In this document: one piece after another, positions 53,893 through 63,520 of the stretch | How the letters are laid out: every line of letters begins with the position of its first letter | How positions within the stretch are numbered: the stretch's first letter is position 1 | Source of the DNA: CANMUM01 sp965263365 | GTDB lineage: Bacteria; Pseudomonadota; Alphaproteobacteria; Rhodobacterales; Rhodobacteraceae | Length of the DNA: 64,000 nt | Assembly (NCBI GenBank): GCA_965263365.1 | Contig: OZ253672.1 | Coordinates: 1,302,001-1,366,000 of the forward strand | Reading direction: 5' to 3' | Notes under the pieces: generated by a model | The model's input: only the letters and a program-made list of their open reading frames with translations | What the model was told of the DNA's origin: nothing | Databases searched by the model: none | Made by a program: the position numbers and the translations under genes

Positions 53893-56154
53893 ATGATTGA
53901 GGGCATTCAGTCGTCACAATTATTTTTACGTCTTCGCGACGTTCTTTCTGATGAAGCCCAAGGACAGCTTCGTCTCAATAAAATTGTGTCTCTCATTGCC
54001 CAAACGCTCGGCACCGAAGTCTGCTCAATTTATTTAAGACGTTCGGACAATAAACTGGAGCTTAGCGCCACCAAAGGGCTCGACCAAAAGGCCGTCCACC
54101 AGACCGTCTTGAACGCCAATGAAGGCCTTGTAGGACGCGTCGCACAAAGCGGCAAATCCGTAAATACATCGAACGCCCCTGACGAACGTTACTTTTCTTA
54201 TCGGCCAGAAACGGGTGAGGATATTTATCGCGGGTTTTGCGGTGTTCCGATTCAAAGGCTTGGGCGCGTGGCGGGAGTGCTTGTTGTTCAAACCAGTCAA
54301 TCGCGCAAACTTACACGAAGCGAGCTTGGATCTCTCGAAATCATCGCGATCGTGCTTGCCGAAATGAACGAGATTGGCGTTTTTACCGATAATTCAGTTG
54401 ATCCGGCCGGTTCAATGCGCAAAGGGCCTATGCTGTTGCGTGGAATTATTGGTCAAGAAGGCGTCGCAGCGGGGCAAGTCGTTCTTCATAATCCGACAAT
54501 CCAAATTAAAAATCCGGTTGCCGAGGACCCTGAAACTGAGAAAAAGCGGTTAAACGAAGCTTTTCAACAAATTGAGAGTGAAATTAGCGCGCTTCATTCT
54601 CAAGAGATCGACGAAGAAACGCAAGAGATTCTCGAGACTTTTGGCTCTATTTCGCGAGATAAGGGCTTTCGCAAACGCCTAAAAGAAGACATTAAAGCCG
54701 GCCTTTCCGCTGAGGCCGCAGTCGAGGTTGAACAGTCGCGTTTAAGGGCAAGAATGGGGCGTATCACCAATGCGTATATTCGCGAGCGAATGAGTGATAT
54801 TGATGATCTTTGCAACCGGCTTTTGCGTGCGCTCGTTGGCGCGAGCATTCAAAGTAACGAAAATTTACCTGAAGCTGCAATCCTTGTGGCACGCAATCTT
54901 GGCCCTGCGGAACTCATGGAATACGGGCGCAGCTTAAAGGCGATTGTCCTTTCAGAAGGTTCTGTGGGCTCGCACGCCACCATTGTGGCACGCGCTTGGA
55001 GTATTCCGCTGATTATCCAAGCCAAAAATGCACATATTGAGGCCAGAACAGGCGACTTTATTTTGGTGGATGGAGAGCAAGGCGTCATCCATATCCGTCC
55101 AGATGAAAATGTAAGCGTTGCCTTCCAAGCTAAAATCGAGATGTCTGAGAAGGCGTCTGCAGCATTTGCGGAATTGAAAGATCTCCCATCAGTCACAAAA
55201 GATGGTGTCTACATCGATTTATGCATGAATGCAGGGCTGATTGCAGATCTCCCAAGTTTAGAGCCCTCAGGCGCTATGGGCGTTGGTCTTTTTCGAACAG
55301 AGCTTCAATTTTTAGTGCGCCAAACAATCCCTAAAAGGTCGCAAATGGCAGACCTATATGCGCACGTCATGAACGCCGCTGGCGACAAACCTGTAACGTT
55401 TCGCACTCTAGATATGGGTTCTGATAAGGTTGTTGCAAACTTAGCTGCCAAAGATGAACCCAACCCCGCAATGGGTTGGCGCGCCATTCGAATGGGACTT
55501 GATCGCACGAGCATGTTAAAAATGCAAATTCAATGCTTGCTACGCGGTGCGAAAGGTCGAGATCTCCGTATAATGTTCCCGTTTGTTGCCCAAGGATCGG
55601 AATTCGAAAGCGCAAAAGCAATCGTCGAACAAGAGCTCGAACGTTATGTGAGCTTTCGTCACCTTGCGCCTAAATCGCTCAGCCTTGGCGCTATGCTTGA
55701 AACGCCCAGTCTCGCGTTCGCGACCGATCAATTTTTTGAATCTGTTGATTTTTTATCGGTGGGAGGAAATGATCTTAAAATGTTTTTCTTTGCCGCAGAC
55801 CGCGAAAATGAACGGGTTCGGCGGCGCTATGATACGCTCAATACCAGTTACCTAAATTTTCTCAGGCAACTCATTAACAGATGTCAACATCATGACAATT
55901 TACCCGTAAGTTTTTGTGGCGAGGACGCAGGAAAACCGCTTGAAGCCTTAGCCTTTGCAGCCATTGGTTTTCGGCATCTCTCAATGCGACCTGCATCAAT
56001 TGGTAAGATCAAGTTCCTGCTGAGGCAAGTTAATCTAGCCGAAGTTTCTCAAACCATAAATTCGGCAATGAATCGGGGCGACATATCTGTTCGAGACGCG
56101 CTCGAAGCGTATTTGTCAGAAAACGGAATTAGCTACTCTCATCAACATAATTGA
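53893..56154 (+). CDS. ptsP: Nitrogen-PTS phosphotransferase enzyme I (EI-Ntr)
   Basis: 753 residues: N-terminal GAF domain (about 25-160; LGTEVCSIYLRRSDNKLEL), linker, PEP-utilising swivelling domain with the phosphorylated His in SEGSVGSHATIVARAWSIP near 362, and the TIM-barrel PEP-binding domain with GVGLFRTELQFLV near 465 and GAMLETPSLAF near 597. It starts the PEP to NPr to EIIA-Ntr relay that senses nitrogen and controls potassium and carbon-storage functions. The lysC-ptsP pair is common in alphaproteobacteria. Its last 26 bases overlap the convergent zapE. Confidence 0.95.
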   Translation: MIEGIQSSQLFLRLRDVLSDEAQGQLRLNKIVSLIAQTLGTEVCSIYLRRSDNKLELSATKGLDQKAVHQTVLNANEGLVGRVAQSGKSVNTSNAPDERYFSYRPETGEDIYRGFCGVPIQRLGRVAGVLVVQTSQSRKLTRSELGSLEIIAIVLAEMNEIGVFTDNSVDPAGSMRKGPMLLRGIIGQEGVAAGQVVLHNPTIQIKNPVAEDPETEKKRLNEAFQQIESEISALHSQEIDEETQEILETFGSISRDKGFRKRLKEDIKAGLSAEAAVEVEQSRLRARMGRITNAYIRERMSDIDDLCNRLLRALVGASIQSNENLPEAAILVARNLGPAELMEYGRSLKAIVLSEGSVGSHATIVARAWSIPLIIQAKNAHIEARTGDFILVDGEQGVIHIRPDENVSVAFQAKIEMSEKASAAFAELKDLPSVTKDGVYIDLCMNAGLIADLPSLEPSGAMGVGLFRTELQFLVRQTIPKRSQMADLYAHVMNAAGDKPVTFRTLDMGSDKVVANLAAKDEPNPAMGWRAIRMGLDRTSMLKMQIQCLLRGAKGRDLRIMFPFVAQGSEFESAKAIVEQELERYVSFRHLAPKSLSLGAMLETPSLAFATDQFFESVDFLSVGGNDLKMFFFAADRENERVRRRYDTLNTSYLNFLRQLINRCQHHDNLPVSFCGEDAGKPLEALAFAAIGFRHLSMRPASIGKIKFLLRQVNLAEVSQTINSAMNRGDISVRDALEAYLSENGISYSHQHN

Positions 56155-57259
56155 TCTTTTGGGCTTTCATCGGCCATTCGTGACCTGCCATTTCACTTAA
56201 CCTTGAAAACGTACGCTCCCAAATAAACGCGGTATTTGAATCTTGATGGATATACTTTGGTTCACATTCCATCCTCAAATATAGCTCAATTTTAGCTTCA
56301 TAAAAAACATCAATTAGCATGATAAAGCGAGAAACAGCAGACGTCTTCTCATTGCTAAGAATTGGTACTTCATCTAAAAATACGCACGAGAATTTATCTG
56401 CAATCGCCTGATAGTCGCGTGCTCCCCTCGCCGCCTCACACGCATCTGAAAAATTCAGATAGACCGCGTCATTTGACGTTCGCGCCAACTTCCAAGCGCG
56501 ACCTCCTAGGCTAATTTCGGCATTTTGTTCGCTCGCGTTCGTGACTTTCCGCCACTTGAATTCAAAATCATTCAGACTGCTTTCATCAAGCGGATAATAA
56601 TAGGCCTGCCGCCCTGAAATTTCCTGTCGATAATCTGTTGGACTATCGAGGCATAAAACCTCGCAATGAGACATAATTTCATCAATGAACGGCAAGAAAC
56701 GCTTACGATTTAAACCGCCCTTATAAAGATCATTCGGATGTCGATTTGAGGTCGTTACAAGAATAGTCCCCGCACGAAAAAGAGATTCAAACAAACGCCC
56801 AACGATCATCGCATCGGCAATATTTTCGATTTGCATCTCATCCAAGCACAAAAATCGATACTTGTCTGAAATTTGTTTCGCAACCGACTTCAAAGGATCC
56901 GCGATGTCGTTGGATCTGGCCTCATCTAATTGTTGATGGGCATATTGCATAAATTCGATAAAATGTACGCGCCATGCGGGCTGTCTTATACAATCCGTAA
57001 ACAAGTTCATGAGCATAGACTTCCCGCGACCAACTGATCCATAAATGTAAAGGCCTTGCAAGTTACTCATCTGAACCTTTTCGCGCCCCCATCCGAATAG
57101 CGCGCGGGCAAAGCCCTTTTTTTGTTCGCCATATTCTGAAGATCGAACATCAAGCAAATTGAGCTTCTCAACGATTATCCGCTGTGCATTGTCATCGACG
57201 AGTTCGGCGCTCTTAATTTTGCGCCGATACACATTGATCAATGAATCATTATTCGTCAT
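56129..57259 (-). CDS. zapE: ZapE/AFG1-type cell-division ATPase
   Basis: 376 residues from ATG 57259 (MTNNDSLINVYRRKI); ATG 57271 and an earlier in-frame start at 57301 are alternatives but would run into the divergent MFS gene. The AAA+ Walker A YIYGSVGRGKSMLMNLF lies near residue 70, Walker B FLCLDEMQIENIADAMI near 133, and the sensor TTSNRHPNDLYKGGLNR near 178, all AFG1/ZapE hallmarks. In E. coli ZapE acts on Z-rings under stress. The 3' end overlaps ptsP by 26 bases. Confidence 0.92.
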   Translation of the reverse strand: MTNNDSLINVYRRKIKSAELVDDNAQRIIVEKLNLLDVRSSEYGEQKKGFARALFGWGREKVQMSNLQGLYIYGSVGRGKSMLMNLFTDCIRQPAWRVHFIEFMQYAHQQLDEARSNDIADPLKSVAKQISDKYRFLCLDEMQIENIADAMIVGRLFESLFRAGTILVTTSNRHPNDLYKGGLNRKRFLPFIDEIMSHCEVLCLDSPTDYRQEISGRQAYYYPLDESSLNDFEFKWRKVTNASEQNAEISLGGRAWKLARTSNDAVYLNFSDACEAARGARDYQAIADKFSCVFLDEVPILSNEKTSAVSRFIMLIDVFYEAKIELYLRMECEPKYIHQDSNTAFIWERTFSRLSEMAGHEWPMKAQKINYVDESS

Positions 57260-57295
57260 AGTCTTTTGCATAAACAATTTAGTATGCGATTCAAT

Positions 57296-58513
57296 ATGCA
57301 ATCACAATCAATACGTTTTGCGCCCATTTTAATTTGTGGTTGTCTGATTTTACTTTTTGGATTTGCGGCCCGTGCGAGCTTCGGCCTTTTTCAAATTCCA
57401 GTTCAAACGGAGTTGGGTTGGCCGCGTTCAACCTTTTCCTTTGCCATCGCAATTCAAAATCTTGCTTGGGGTTTTGGGCAACCCATTTTCGGCGCAATTG
57501 CCGAACGTTTTGGTGACCGGAAAGCCATTTTTTTAGGAATCATTTGCTATATCATTGGCCTCCTGCTCACCTCAATAAGTTACACCTCAGCTGCCATAAT
57601 CGGGTATGAAGTTCTCATTGGCTTCGGCATCGCTGGCATGGGTTTTGGTGTGATTCTCGCAATGATCGGCCGCGCCGCTAGCGAAAAAAATCGCTCTTTG
57701 GCACTTGGTGTTGCCACAGCCGCCGGGTCGGCTGGACAAATTATTGGCCCTCTCGTTGTCGCAAATTTCCTATCATTTACGGATTGGCGACAGTCTTTGG
57801 TTTTTATGGCAATTGGCATCGCCGCCTGCACTTTATTACTTTTTTTACTCCCACGCGCGTCTACCATTGAAACCTCTCGAAAGGGAGAAATGAAAGCAAT
57901 GCTGAGGCGCGCACTCACCGACATCAACTATCACTATATATTCCTTGGATTTTTCTCATGTGGTTTCCAGCTCGCGTTTGTAACTGCGCATTTTCCAGCA
58001 ATGATTGAACAGTTTTGCGGCCCCATAGGCGATTCTTTCGTCCGTTCCTTAGGCATTTCTTCAAAAAGAGACCTGGGTGCAGCCGCCATCGCAATTATCG
58101 GATTCATGAACATTATTGGCTCCATTCTCGCAGGCTGGCTTGGTCGAGATTTTCCAAAAAAATACCTTCTCTCTTTGATTTATCTGGGGCGCACTTTCAT
58201 TTCGGCATGGTTCATTCTCACCCCAATGACGCCGACCACTGTCGTAGTATTTTCCGTCATCATGGGCACACTCTGGCTTGCAACCGTTCCCCTCACTTCA
58301 GGTCTCATTGGATATATTTATGGCTTAAAATACCTTGGCACTCTTTATGGGCTGGTCTTTTTCTCACACCAATTGGGCTCATTCCTTGGTGTGTGGATCG
58401 GTGGCGCAATGTTTGATTACGTCGGCAACTATAATGCGGTCTGGTGGATTGGCGTTGGTGTCGGACTTTTTTCGGCGATAATCCATCTACCTATTAATGA
58501 AAAAAGCAATTAA
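57296..58513 (+). CDS. Major facilitator superfamily transporter
   Basis: About 406 residues from ATG 57296 (MQSQSIRFAPILICG), with ATG 57284 and TTG 57266 as alternatives. Twelve hydrophobic segments are apparent. The MFS A-motif is seen as GAIAERFGDRKAIFLG near 60 and again, weaker, as GWLGRDFPKKYLLSL near 280. The pattern resembles monocarboxylate/oxalate-formate type carriers (GFGIAGMGFGVILAMIGRA), but the substrate is not predictable. It is divergent from zapE, whose start lies only a few tens of bases away. Confidence 0.9.
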   Translation: MQSQSIRFAPILICGCLILLFGFAARASFGLFQIPVQTELGWPRSTFSFAIAIQNLAWGFGQPIFGAIAERFGDRKAIFLGIICYIIGLLLTSISYTSAAIIGYEVLIGFGIAGMGFGVILAMIGRAASEKNRSLALGVATAAGSAGQIIGPLVVANFLSFTDWRQSLVFMAIGIAACTLLLFLLPRASTIETSRKGEMKAMLRRALTDINYHYIFLGFFSCGFQLAFVTAHFPAMIEQFCGPIGDSFVRSLGISSKRDLGAAAIAIIGFMNIIGSILAGWLGRDFPKKYLLSLIYLGRTFISAWFILTPMTPTTVVVFSVIMGTLWLATVPLTSGLIGYIYGLKYLGTLYGLVFFSHQLGSFLGVWIGGAMFDYVGNYNAVWWIGVGVGLFSAIIHLPINEKSN

Positions 58514-58549
58514 TTTAATGCTTTAGGGGCTCTCATTAACATTTTAGTA

Positions 58550-58590
58550 ACCATTTCCAGCTAAAACCGCTGAAACGATCTGGAAACGGT
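58550..58590. repeat. Imperfect inverted repeat upstream of the membrane protein gene
   Basis: ACCATTTCCAG (58550-58560) and CTGGAAACGGT (58580-58590) pair at 10 of 11 positions across a 19-base loop, 29 bases before the next GTG start and 37 bases after the MFS stop. There is no T-run. It could be an operator or an mRNA structure. Confidence 0.5.
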
Positions 58591-58618
58591 ATTAAAATTG
58601 ACAACGAGATAGTATTAA

Positions 58619-59842
58619 GTGACCGCTAAAAAATTATCAGTAGAATTTTTAAACGAAAATGTCGCTTGGTTTGAAATATATAAGCGCTTCATATTTCTTG
58701 CATTTTTAGTGTATTTCGTTTGCACGACTTTAATCTCAAGCTATTATGGTTTTCCGGATCCGGGTGATTGGGCGAACTTTACCAAGACGTTTCAGATATT
58801 TAATATATTAGCCAGCGCCACAAGCGCTTTTCTTGCTTACCGCGCGACGTCTGCTAAATTATTGCTCGTTGCATTATATGTATTGCTGATCACTCAAAAT
58901 TTATATTTGTTCGGCATTATGCTCATTGATCAAATGCCAGTGCTAAGACTTCAGCTCGTTGCACATTGCTATTTCTACTTTGTTGCAGCTATGGTGTATC
59001 ATCTTCACCGAAAAAGCGTACTCATTCTTGTCTGCATTCACCTGTCCACTTTCGTCTTCGGAATTTCATACTCCTTTGCGAACAATATTGACTTTAATTT
59101 CACAATACTCATGCTCGTATTTCTCTTGAATTTATTGGGAAGCATACTCGTTATTAGAATAATGGATGGGATCCTGATGTTTGTTCAAAATTATCACGAA
59201 TCAATTTCAATGGGATATAATGAGCTTATTGAAAAACAAAAAGTGATCGAGCGTGTCTTGTCTGAATCCCGACACACGATAATCGTGAAATTAAAAGAGC
59301 AGTTTTATCAGATCCCAAAAGACAACGTATTCTCAAAGCGCCTCAAAGATCTTCGCCAAACGAGTACATTTGAAAATGATTTGGTCGAATCTATTTGCAA
59401 AACTGGCGCAAGGCGCGTGTCTACACAAAACTTGATCTCATCGACTGATTCGAGTTCAACTATCATTTTTAAAGACATAAACGAGCGCGACTATCAAATT
59501 ACGATTGGCGGAATCGATCAAGAAAATAATGGCGCGCTCGTATCAGACATCACTAATTTTGCAAGATCAGTTGAAGCGTTAAACATATCTCTTAAAGCAT
59601 CTCACACAAGTGTCATGTGCTATGACCGCGCAGGCCAACTGATACTCTCAAAAGGCACATATGGAGAAGTTTGGGAACACGGTCATTTCGTCAATGAAGA
59701 GACTTATGAAAATTTCATAGCTAAATACAAGATTCGAGAAAGCAATGGGACCATCGTCACCTACGGAAAATCCACCTATCGAATTGTAAAAAAATCGTTC
59801 CAAGATACTGCTATTTACACTCAAGTCCTTATTTTAGATTAA
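58619..59842 (+). CDS. Six-helix membrane protein with soluble C-terminal domain, unrecognised
   Basis: 407 residues beginning at a GTG with weak Shine-Dalgarno. Residues about 22-43, 62-78, 83-104, 110-130, 136-155 and 160-182 are transmembrane. A charged, probably coiled segment follows (YNELIEKQKVIERVLSESRHTIIVKLKEQFYQ, given in part: NELIEKQKVIERVL near 205). The last ~190 residues are soluble; the ASHTSVMCYDRAGQLILSKG stretch near 330 resembles a PAS-like sensor but without kinase, GGDEF or HTH motifs. It may be a membrane sensor lacking an output domain. No symbol is justified. Confidence 0.78.
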   Translation: MTAKKLSVEFLNENVAWFEIYKRFIFLAFLVYFVCTTLISSYYGFPDPGDWANFTKTFQIFNILASATSAFLAYRATSAKLLLVALYVLLITQNLYLFGIMLIDQMPVLRLQLVAHCYFYFVAAMVYHLHRKSVLILVCIHLSTFVFGISYSFANNIDFNFTILMLVFLLNLLGSILVIRIMDGILMFVQNYHESISMGYNELIEKQKVIERVLSESRHTIIVKLKEQFYQIPKDNVFSKRLKDLRQTSTFENDLVESICKTGARRVSTQNLISSTDSSSTIIFKDINERDYQITIGGIDQENNGALVSDITNFARSVEALNISLKASHTSVMCYDRAGQLILSKGTYGEVWEHGHFVNEETYENFIAKYKIRESNGTIVTYGKSTYRIVKKSFQDTAIYTQVLILD

Positions 59843-59969
59843 ACAAAGGTGATGATTTACAATCTCACATCCCTTTTAATAACAATACGGGTTATAACTT
59901 GTTGTTCGTGCTTTTTATTTCCAAAAATTTCAGATATTGTGCGCGTTAACGAATTGGTATGGAGGAAAA

Positions 59970-61358
59970 ATGTCTGCTTATGATTTGATTGTAATTGGTG
60001 GTGGCCCGGGTGGCTATGTTTGTGCGATAAAGGCAGCTCAGCTGGGACTTAAAACAGCGGTTATTGAAGGCAGAGGTTCGCTTGGCGGGACTTGCTTAAA
60101 TGTTGGCTGCATTCCTTCAAAAGCCTTACTCCACGCCTCTCATCTTTACCACGAGGCATCGCATAATTTCGTCAATTTAGGTCTTATGGGCAAATCTCCT
60201 TCAATTGATTGGAATAAAATGCTTGAATACAAACAAGACGTTGTCGATCAGAATACCAAAGGTGTCGAGTTTCTATTCAAGAAAAATAAAGTCGACTATA
60301 TTAAGGGTTGGGCGACGTTCAAAGATGCAAGTACAATCATGGTGGATGACACCCCATATCAGGCCAAAAATTTCGTCATTGCAACAGGTTCTGAACCCTC
60401 TTCACTTCCCAATATCGAAATTGACGAAAAAATTGTCGTATCTTCAACTGGTGCGCTTGAAGCAAAGAAAATTCCTAAAAAGCTAGCTGTAATTGGCGCT
60501 GGCGTCATTGGCCTCGAAATTGGGTCAGTATTTTCGCGCCTCGGTTCAGAAGTGACCGTTATCGAATTTCTTGATCATATTACGCCAGGACAAGACAAAG
60601 AAGTTTCACGCAATTTTCAGCGAATTTTAAACAAACAAGGGTTAAATTTCCTTCTGAATTCAGCCGTTCAATCTGTCGAAAAGTCAAAAACTAAAGCAAA
60701 AATCACTTATAGTGACCGCAAATCAAACGAAGAAATTTCGATTGATGCTGACATGGTTCTTGTCGCAACAGGCCGCAAACCTTACACAACCGGCCTTGGG
60801 CTCGAAAATACGGGCGTTGTCACATCAGATCGCGGTTTTGTCCTAACAGATGACAAATGGCGCACGAATACTGCCAATATATTTGCGATTGGCGATGTGA
60901 CCGAAGGCCCAATGCTTGCCCATAAAGCGGAAGAAGAAGGTGTTGCTGTTGCCGAATTAATTTCGGGGCGCGCTGGCCATGTCAATTATAATGTCATTCC
61001 GGGCGTTATTTATACGACGCCAGAGGTCGCGTCCGTTGGCAAAACTGAAGAAGAACTCAAAACTGAAAATCGTGACTATAAAGTTGGCAAATTTTCTTTT
61101 ATGGGCAATGGGCGCGCAAAAGCAGCTATGCAAGCGGAAGGCTTCGTAAAACTTCTTTCTGACGCTAAAACCGACCGCGTTCTCGGCGCTCACATCATTG
61201 GACCATCTGCAGGTGACCTTATTCACGAGATTGTAGTGGCCATGGAATTTGGTGCGTCAAGTGAAGATATTGCTCGCTCTTGTCACGCGCATCCGACATT
61301 TTCTGAAGCTGTACGTGAAGCGGCATTGGCACTTGGCGATGGCGCTATCCACAGCTAA
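59970..61358 (+). CDS. lpdA: Dihydrolipoyl dehydrogenase
   Basis: E3 flavoprotein of 2-oxoacid dehydrogenase complexes or the glycine cleavage system. 462 residues from ATG 59970 (MSAYDLIVIGGGPGG), preceded by GGAGG; an upstream frame from 59937 is rejected. Redox disulfide in GGTCLNVGCIPSKALL near 40, NAD motif AVIGAGVIGLEIGSVF near 180, FAD motif IFAIGDVTEGPMLAHKAEEE near 310 and catalytic HAHPTFSEAV near 440 are present. No E1/E2 genes lie nearby, so its complex cannot be named. Confidence 0.96.
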   Translation: MSAYDLIVIGGGPGGYVCAIKAAQLGLKTAVIEGRGSLGGTCLNVGCIPSKALLHASHLYHEASHNFVNLGLMGKSPSIDWNKMLEYKQDVVDQNTKGVEFLFKKNKVDYIKGWATFKDASTIMVDDTPYQAKNFVIATGSEPSSLPNIEIDEKIVVSSTGALEAKKIPKKLAVIGAGVIGLEIGSVFSRLGSEVTVIEFLDHITPGQDKEVSRNFQRILNKQGLNFLLNSAVQSVEKSKTKAKITYSDRKSNEEISIDADMVLVATGRKPYTTGLGLENTGVVTSDRGFVLTDDKWRTNTANIFAIGDVTEGPMLAHKAEEEGVAVAELISGRAGHVNYNVIPGVIYTTPEVASVGKTEEELKTENRDYKVGKFSFMGNGRAKAAMQAEGFVKLLSDAKTDRVLGAHIIGPSAGDLIHEIVVAMEFGASSEDIARSCHAHPTFSEAVREAALALGDGAIHS

Positions 61359-61384
61359 GTTATTTTGAGTGATTTAAACGAGTT

Positions 61385-62464
61385 ATGCCAACATACTTAC
61401 AGAATCTTTGCGTTGCATTTTTAATTTTTTGCATCGCATATTTTGTGACCGGCTTGTTAATTCGGACAAAGTCCGTTCACGAAAAATATACAGGCGATGT
61501 TAAATTAGAAAAACGCAAAAATCACGTTGGCAGCATCCCAAGAATTGGAGGAATTGGGATTTTCATTAGCCTCGGATTCGCATCAGCAATATCCAAGAAT
61601 TCAATTCAAGAAATTCTTGTGCCTATATTATTCGCAAGTATACCAGTCGTCCTCGTAGGTTTCGCAGAAGATATTTCCAAAAAAGTTTCCGTGAAACTGC
61701 GGCTGTTTGTGACATTCCTTTCCGCGATATTTTATGTGGCTCTTACCAAAAATATTGTCCAAGACATAGATTTTCCGCCGACACGCCTTTTATTTGAAAA
61801 TACCATTTTTTCATTTGTTGTGACGTGCTTGGCGATCTCGGGCATGGTGCACGCATTCAACATTATTGATGGTTCAAACGGATTAGCTGGTGGAAGCGCC
61901 ATGATCATCTTTGCGACCATAGCCGTATTTTGCTATCACACTGACGATAGTCCTTTATTTTGGTTGAGCCTTTTTCACGTCATGGCAATCACTGGTTTTT
62001 TGGCATTCAATTTTCCAAAGGGGCTTATTTTCTTAGGCGATGGAGGCGCTTATTATATCGGCTTTGTTATTTCCATAGCAATCATTTTATTAACATTACG
62101 AAATCCGGAAATCTCGCCCTGGACGGCAATAATCATCATCGCCCACCCTTTAATTGAAACAATTTACTCAGTTTTAAGACGGCTTTTCACAAAAAATACG
62201 CACCCCTTTCGCGCTGATGATTTGCATCTTCATCTGCTTGTATACCGGTTTATACAAACCAAGCGCGGCTACAGAGTAAAACGTGCTTATGCGAATTCTG
62301 CAGCAGGCGGAGCACTCTGTATTTTTTCATTAATCGCATCGGCTCTCGCAATTTTCGCTCGCGAAAGCGTTCTGCAATCGCAGCTATCATTTTTAGCTCT
62401 AGTGATATTATACATTATCTTGTATCGCTTATTTTCAAAGAATGCATCTGAGGACCTAAGTTGA
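61385..62464 (+). CDS. WecA/MraY-family sugar-phosphate:undecaprenyl phosphate transferase
   Basis: 359 residues, about ten helices, glycosyltransferase family 4. GSIPRIGGIGIFISLGFA near 47, GFAEDISKKVSVKLRL near 92 with the DD-like acidic pair reduced to ED, FNIIDGSNGLAGGSAM near 158 and RADDLHLHLLVYR near 278 match WecA-like enzymes rather than MraY, which is separately present. It probably initiates O-antigen, capsule or exopolysaccharide on the lipid carrier. Its TGA overlaps the galE TTG start (TTGA), so the two are coupled. Confidence 0.9.
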   Translation: MPTYLQNLCVAFLIFCIAYFVTGLLIRTKSVHEKYTGDVKLEKRKNHVGSIPRIGGIGIFISLGFASAISKNSIQEILVPILFASIPVVLVGFAEDISKKVSVKLRLFVTFLSAIFYVALTKNIVQDIDFPPTRLLFENTIFSFVVTCLAISGMVHAFNIIDGSNGLAGGSAMIIFATIAVFCYHTDDSPLFWLSLFHVMAITGFLAFNFPKGLIFLGDGGAYYIGFVISIAIILLTLRNPEISPWTAIIIIAHPLIETIYSVLRRLFTKNTHPFRADDLHLHLLVYRFIQTKRGYRVKRAYANSAAGGALCIFSLIASALAIFARESVLQSQLSFLALVILYIILYRLFSKNASEDLS

Positions 62465-63474
62465 AGATTTTACTGACAGGCGGAGCGGGGTACATCGGAT
62501 CGCACACATTATGCCAAGTCCTACAATCTGAGCACGAAGTTTGTGTATTTGATAATTTTTCACAATCGCACCCAGAGGCACTTAAACGCGTTAAACGCAT
62601 TACCAATCGCGATTTTAGAATTGATGAAGGCGACATTCGCGATCGCGCTCATATTTACGATTGTCTCTCCGCATTTCAACCAGACGTTGTTATTCACTTT
62701 GCCGGATTAAAAGCCGTCGGTGAGTCCACGGAACAACCCATCAATTACTATGAAACGAATGTTTTTGGTTCACTGCAACTGCTCAAAGCTATGGATGCAA
62801 CTGGCGTCAAAAACATTGTGTTTTCCTCAACTGCGACCGTATACGGAATTCCTGAATATTTACCTTATGATGAAAATCATCCGTTGCAGCCTGAAAGCCC
62901 CTATGGTCGATCAAAACTCATGGTTGAAAACATGTTAGCGGATTGGAGCAAGGCCGCACAAGATGCGACCAGTATCGTGTTGAGATATTTTAATCCCGTT
63001 GGCGCTCATATTTCTGGTGAAATCGGCGAAGACCCACAAGGCATACCCAATAACCTGATGCCTTTTATTCAACAAGTTGCAATCGGAAGACGTCAAAAAC
63101 TCACCGTTTACGGCAATGATTACAATACGCCAGATGGCACCGGAATAAGAGATTATATTCACGTCGAAGATCTTGCCAATGCTCATCTTGCTGCGGTTAA
63201 CTTCAGCCAAAATAATAGCGGACATCATGTCTTTAACGTCGGCACGGGTCAGGGTCATTCAGTCCTAGAAGTCATTGATAGTTTTGAACGACGCAATAAA
63301 ATCAAAGTGCCTTATACGGTAGGCGATAGACGCGATGGCGATGTTCCCGAAATGGCAGCCAACGTCAAACGCGCCAAAGAAATACTAAAATGGAATGCAA
63401 CACGTAATCTTGACGATATGACGCGCTCAGCTTGGCATTTTCAAACCCAAAACCCAAATGGCTACAAAAAATAA
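62461..63474 (+). CDS. galE: UDP-glucose 4-epimerase
   Basis: 337 residues, starting at a TTG that overlaps the upstream stop. NAD-binding LLTGGAGYIGSHTLCQVL at the N-terminus, catalytic Ser/Tyr/Lys in FSSTATVYG (around 121) and SPYGRSKLM (around 147), and GIRDYIHVEDLANAHLAA near 225 are classic. It interconverts UDP-glucose and UDP-galactose, supplying sugar nucleotides for the lipid-linked glycan begun by the upstream transferase (inference from context). Confidence 0.95.
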   Translation: MKILLTGGAGYIGSHTLCQVLQSEHEVCVFDNFSQSHPEALKRVKRITNRDFRIDEGDIRDRAHIYDCLSAFQPDVVIHFAGLKAVGESTEQPINYYETNVFGSLQLLKAMDATGVKNIVFSSTATVYGIPEYLPYDENHPLQPESPYGRSKLMVENMLADWSKAAQDATSIVLRYFNPVGAHISGEIGEDPQGIPNNLMPFIQQVAIGRRQKLTVYGNDYNTPDGTGIRDYIHVEDLANAHLAAVNFSQNNSGHHVFNVGTGQGHSVLEVIDSFERRNKIKVPYTVGDRRDGDVPEMAANVKRAKEILKWNATRNLDDMTRSAWHFQTQNPNGYKK

Positions 63475-63499
63475 AGGCACCCGATCGGATGCCTTTTTT
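63471..63499. terminator. Bidirectional terminator between galE and trxA
   Basis: GGCACCCG/CGGATGCC stem (63476-63483 and 63486-63493; one mismatch on plus, G-U on minus) with T6 following on the plus strand and TTTATTTTTT on the minus strand. Confidence 0.85.
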
Positions 63500-63520
63500 C
63501 TGGATAACACGCGAAATGAC

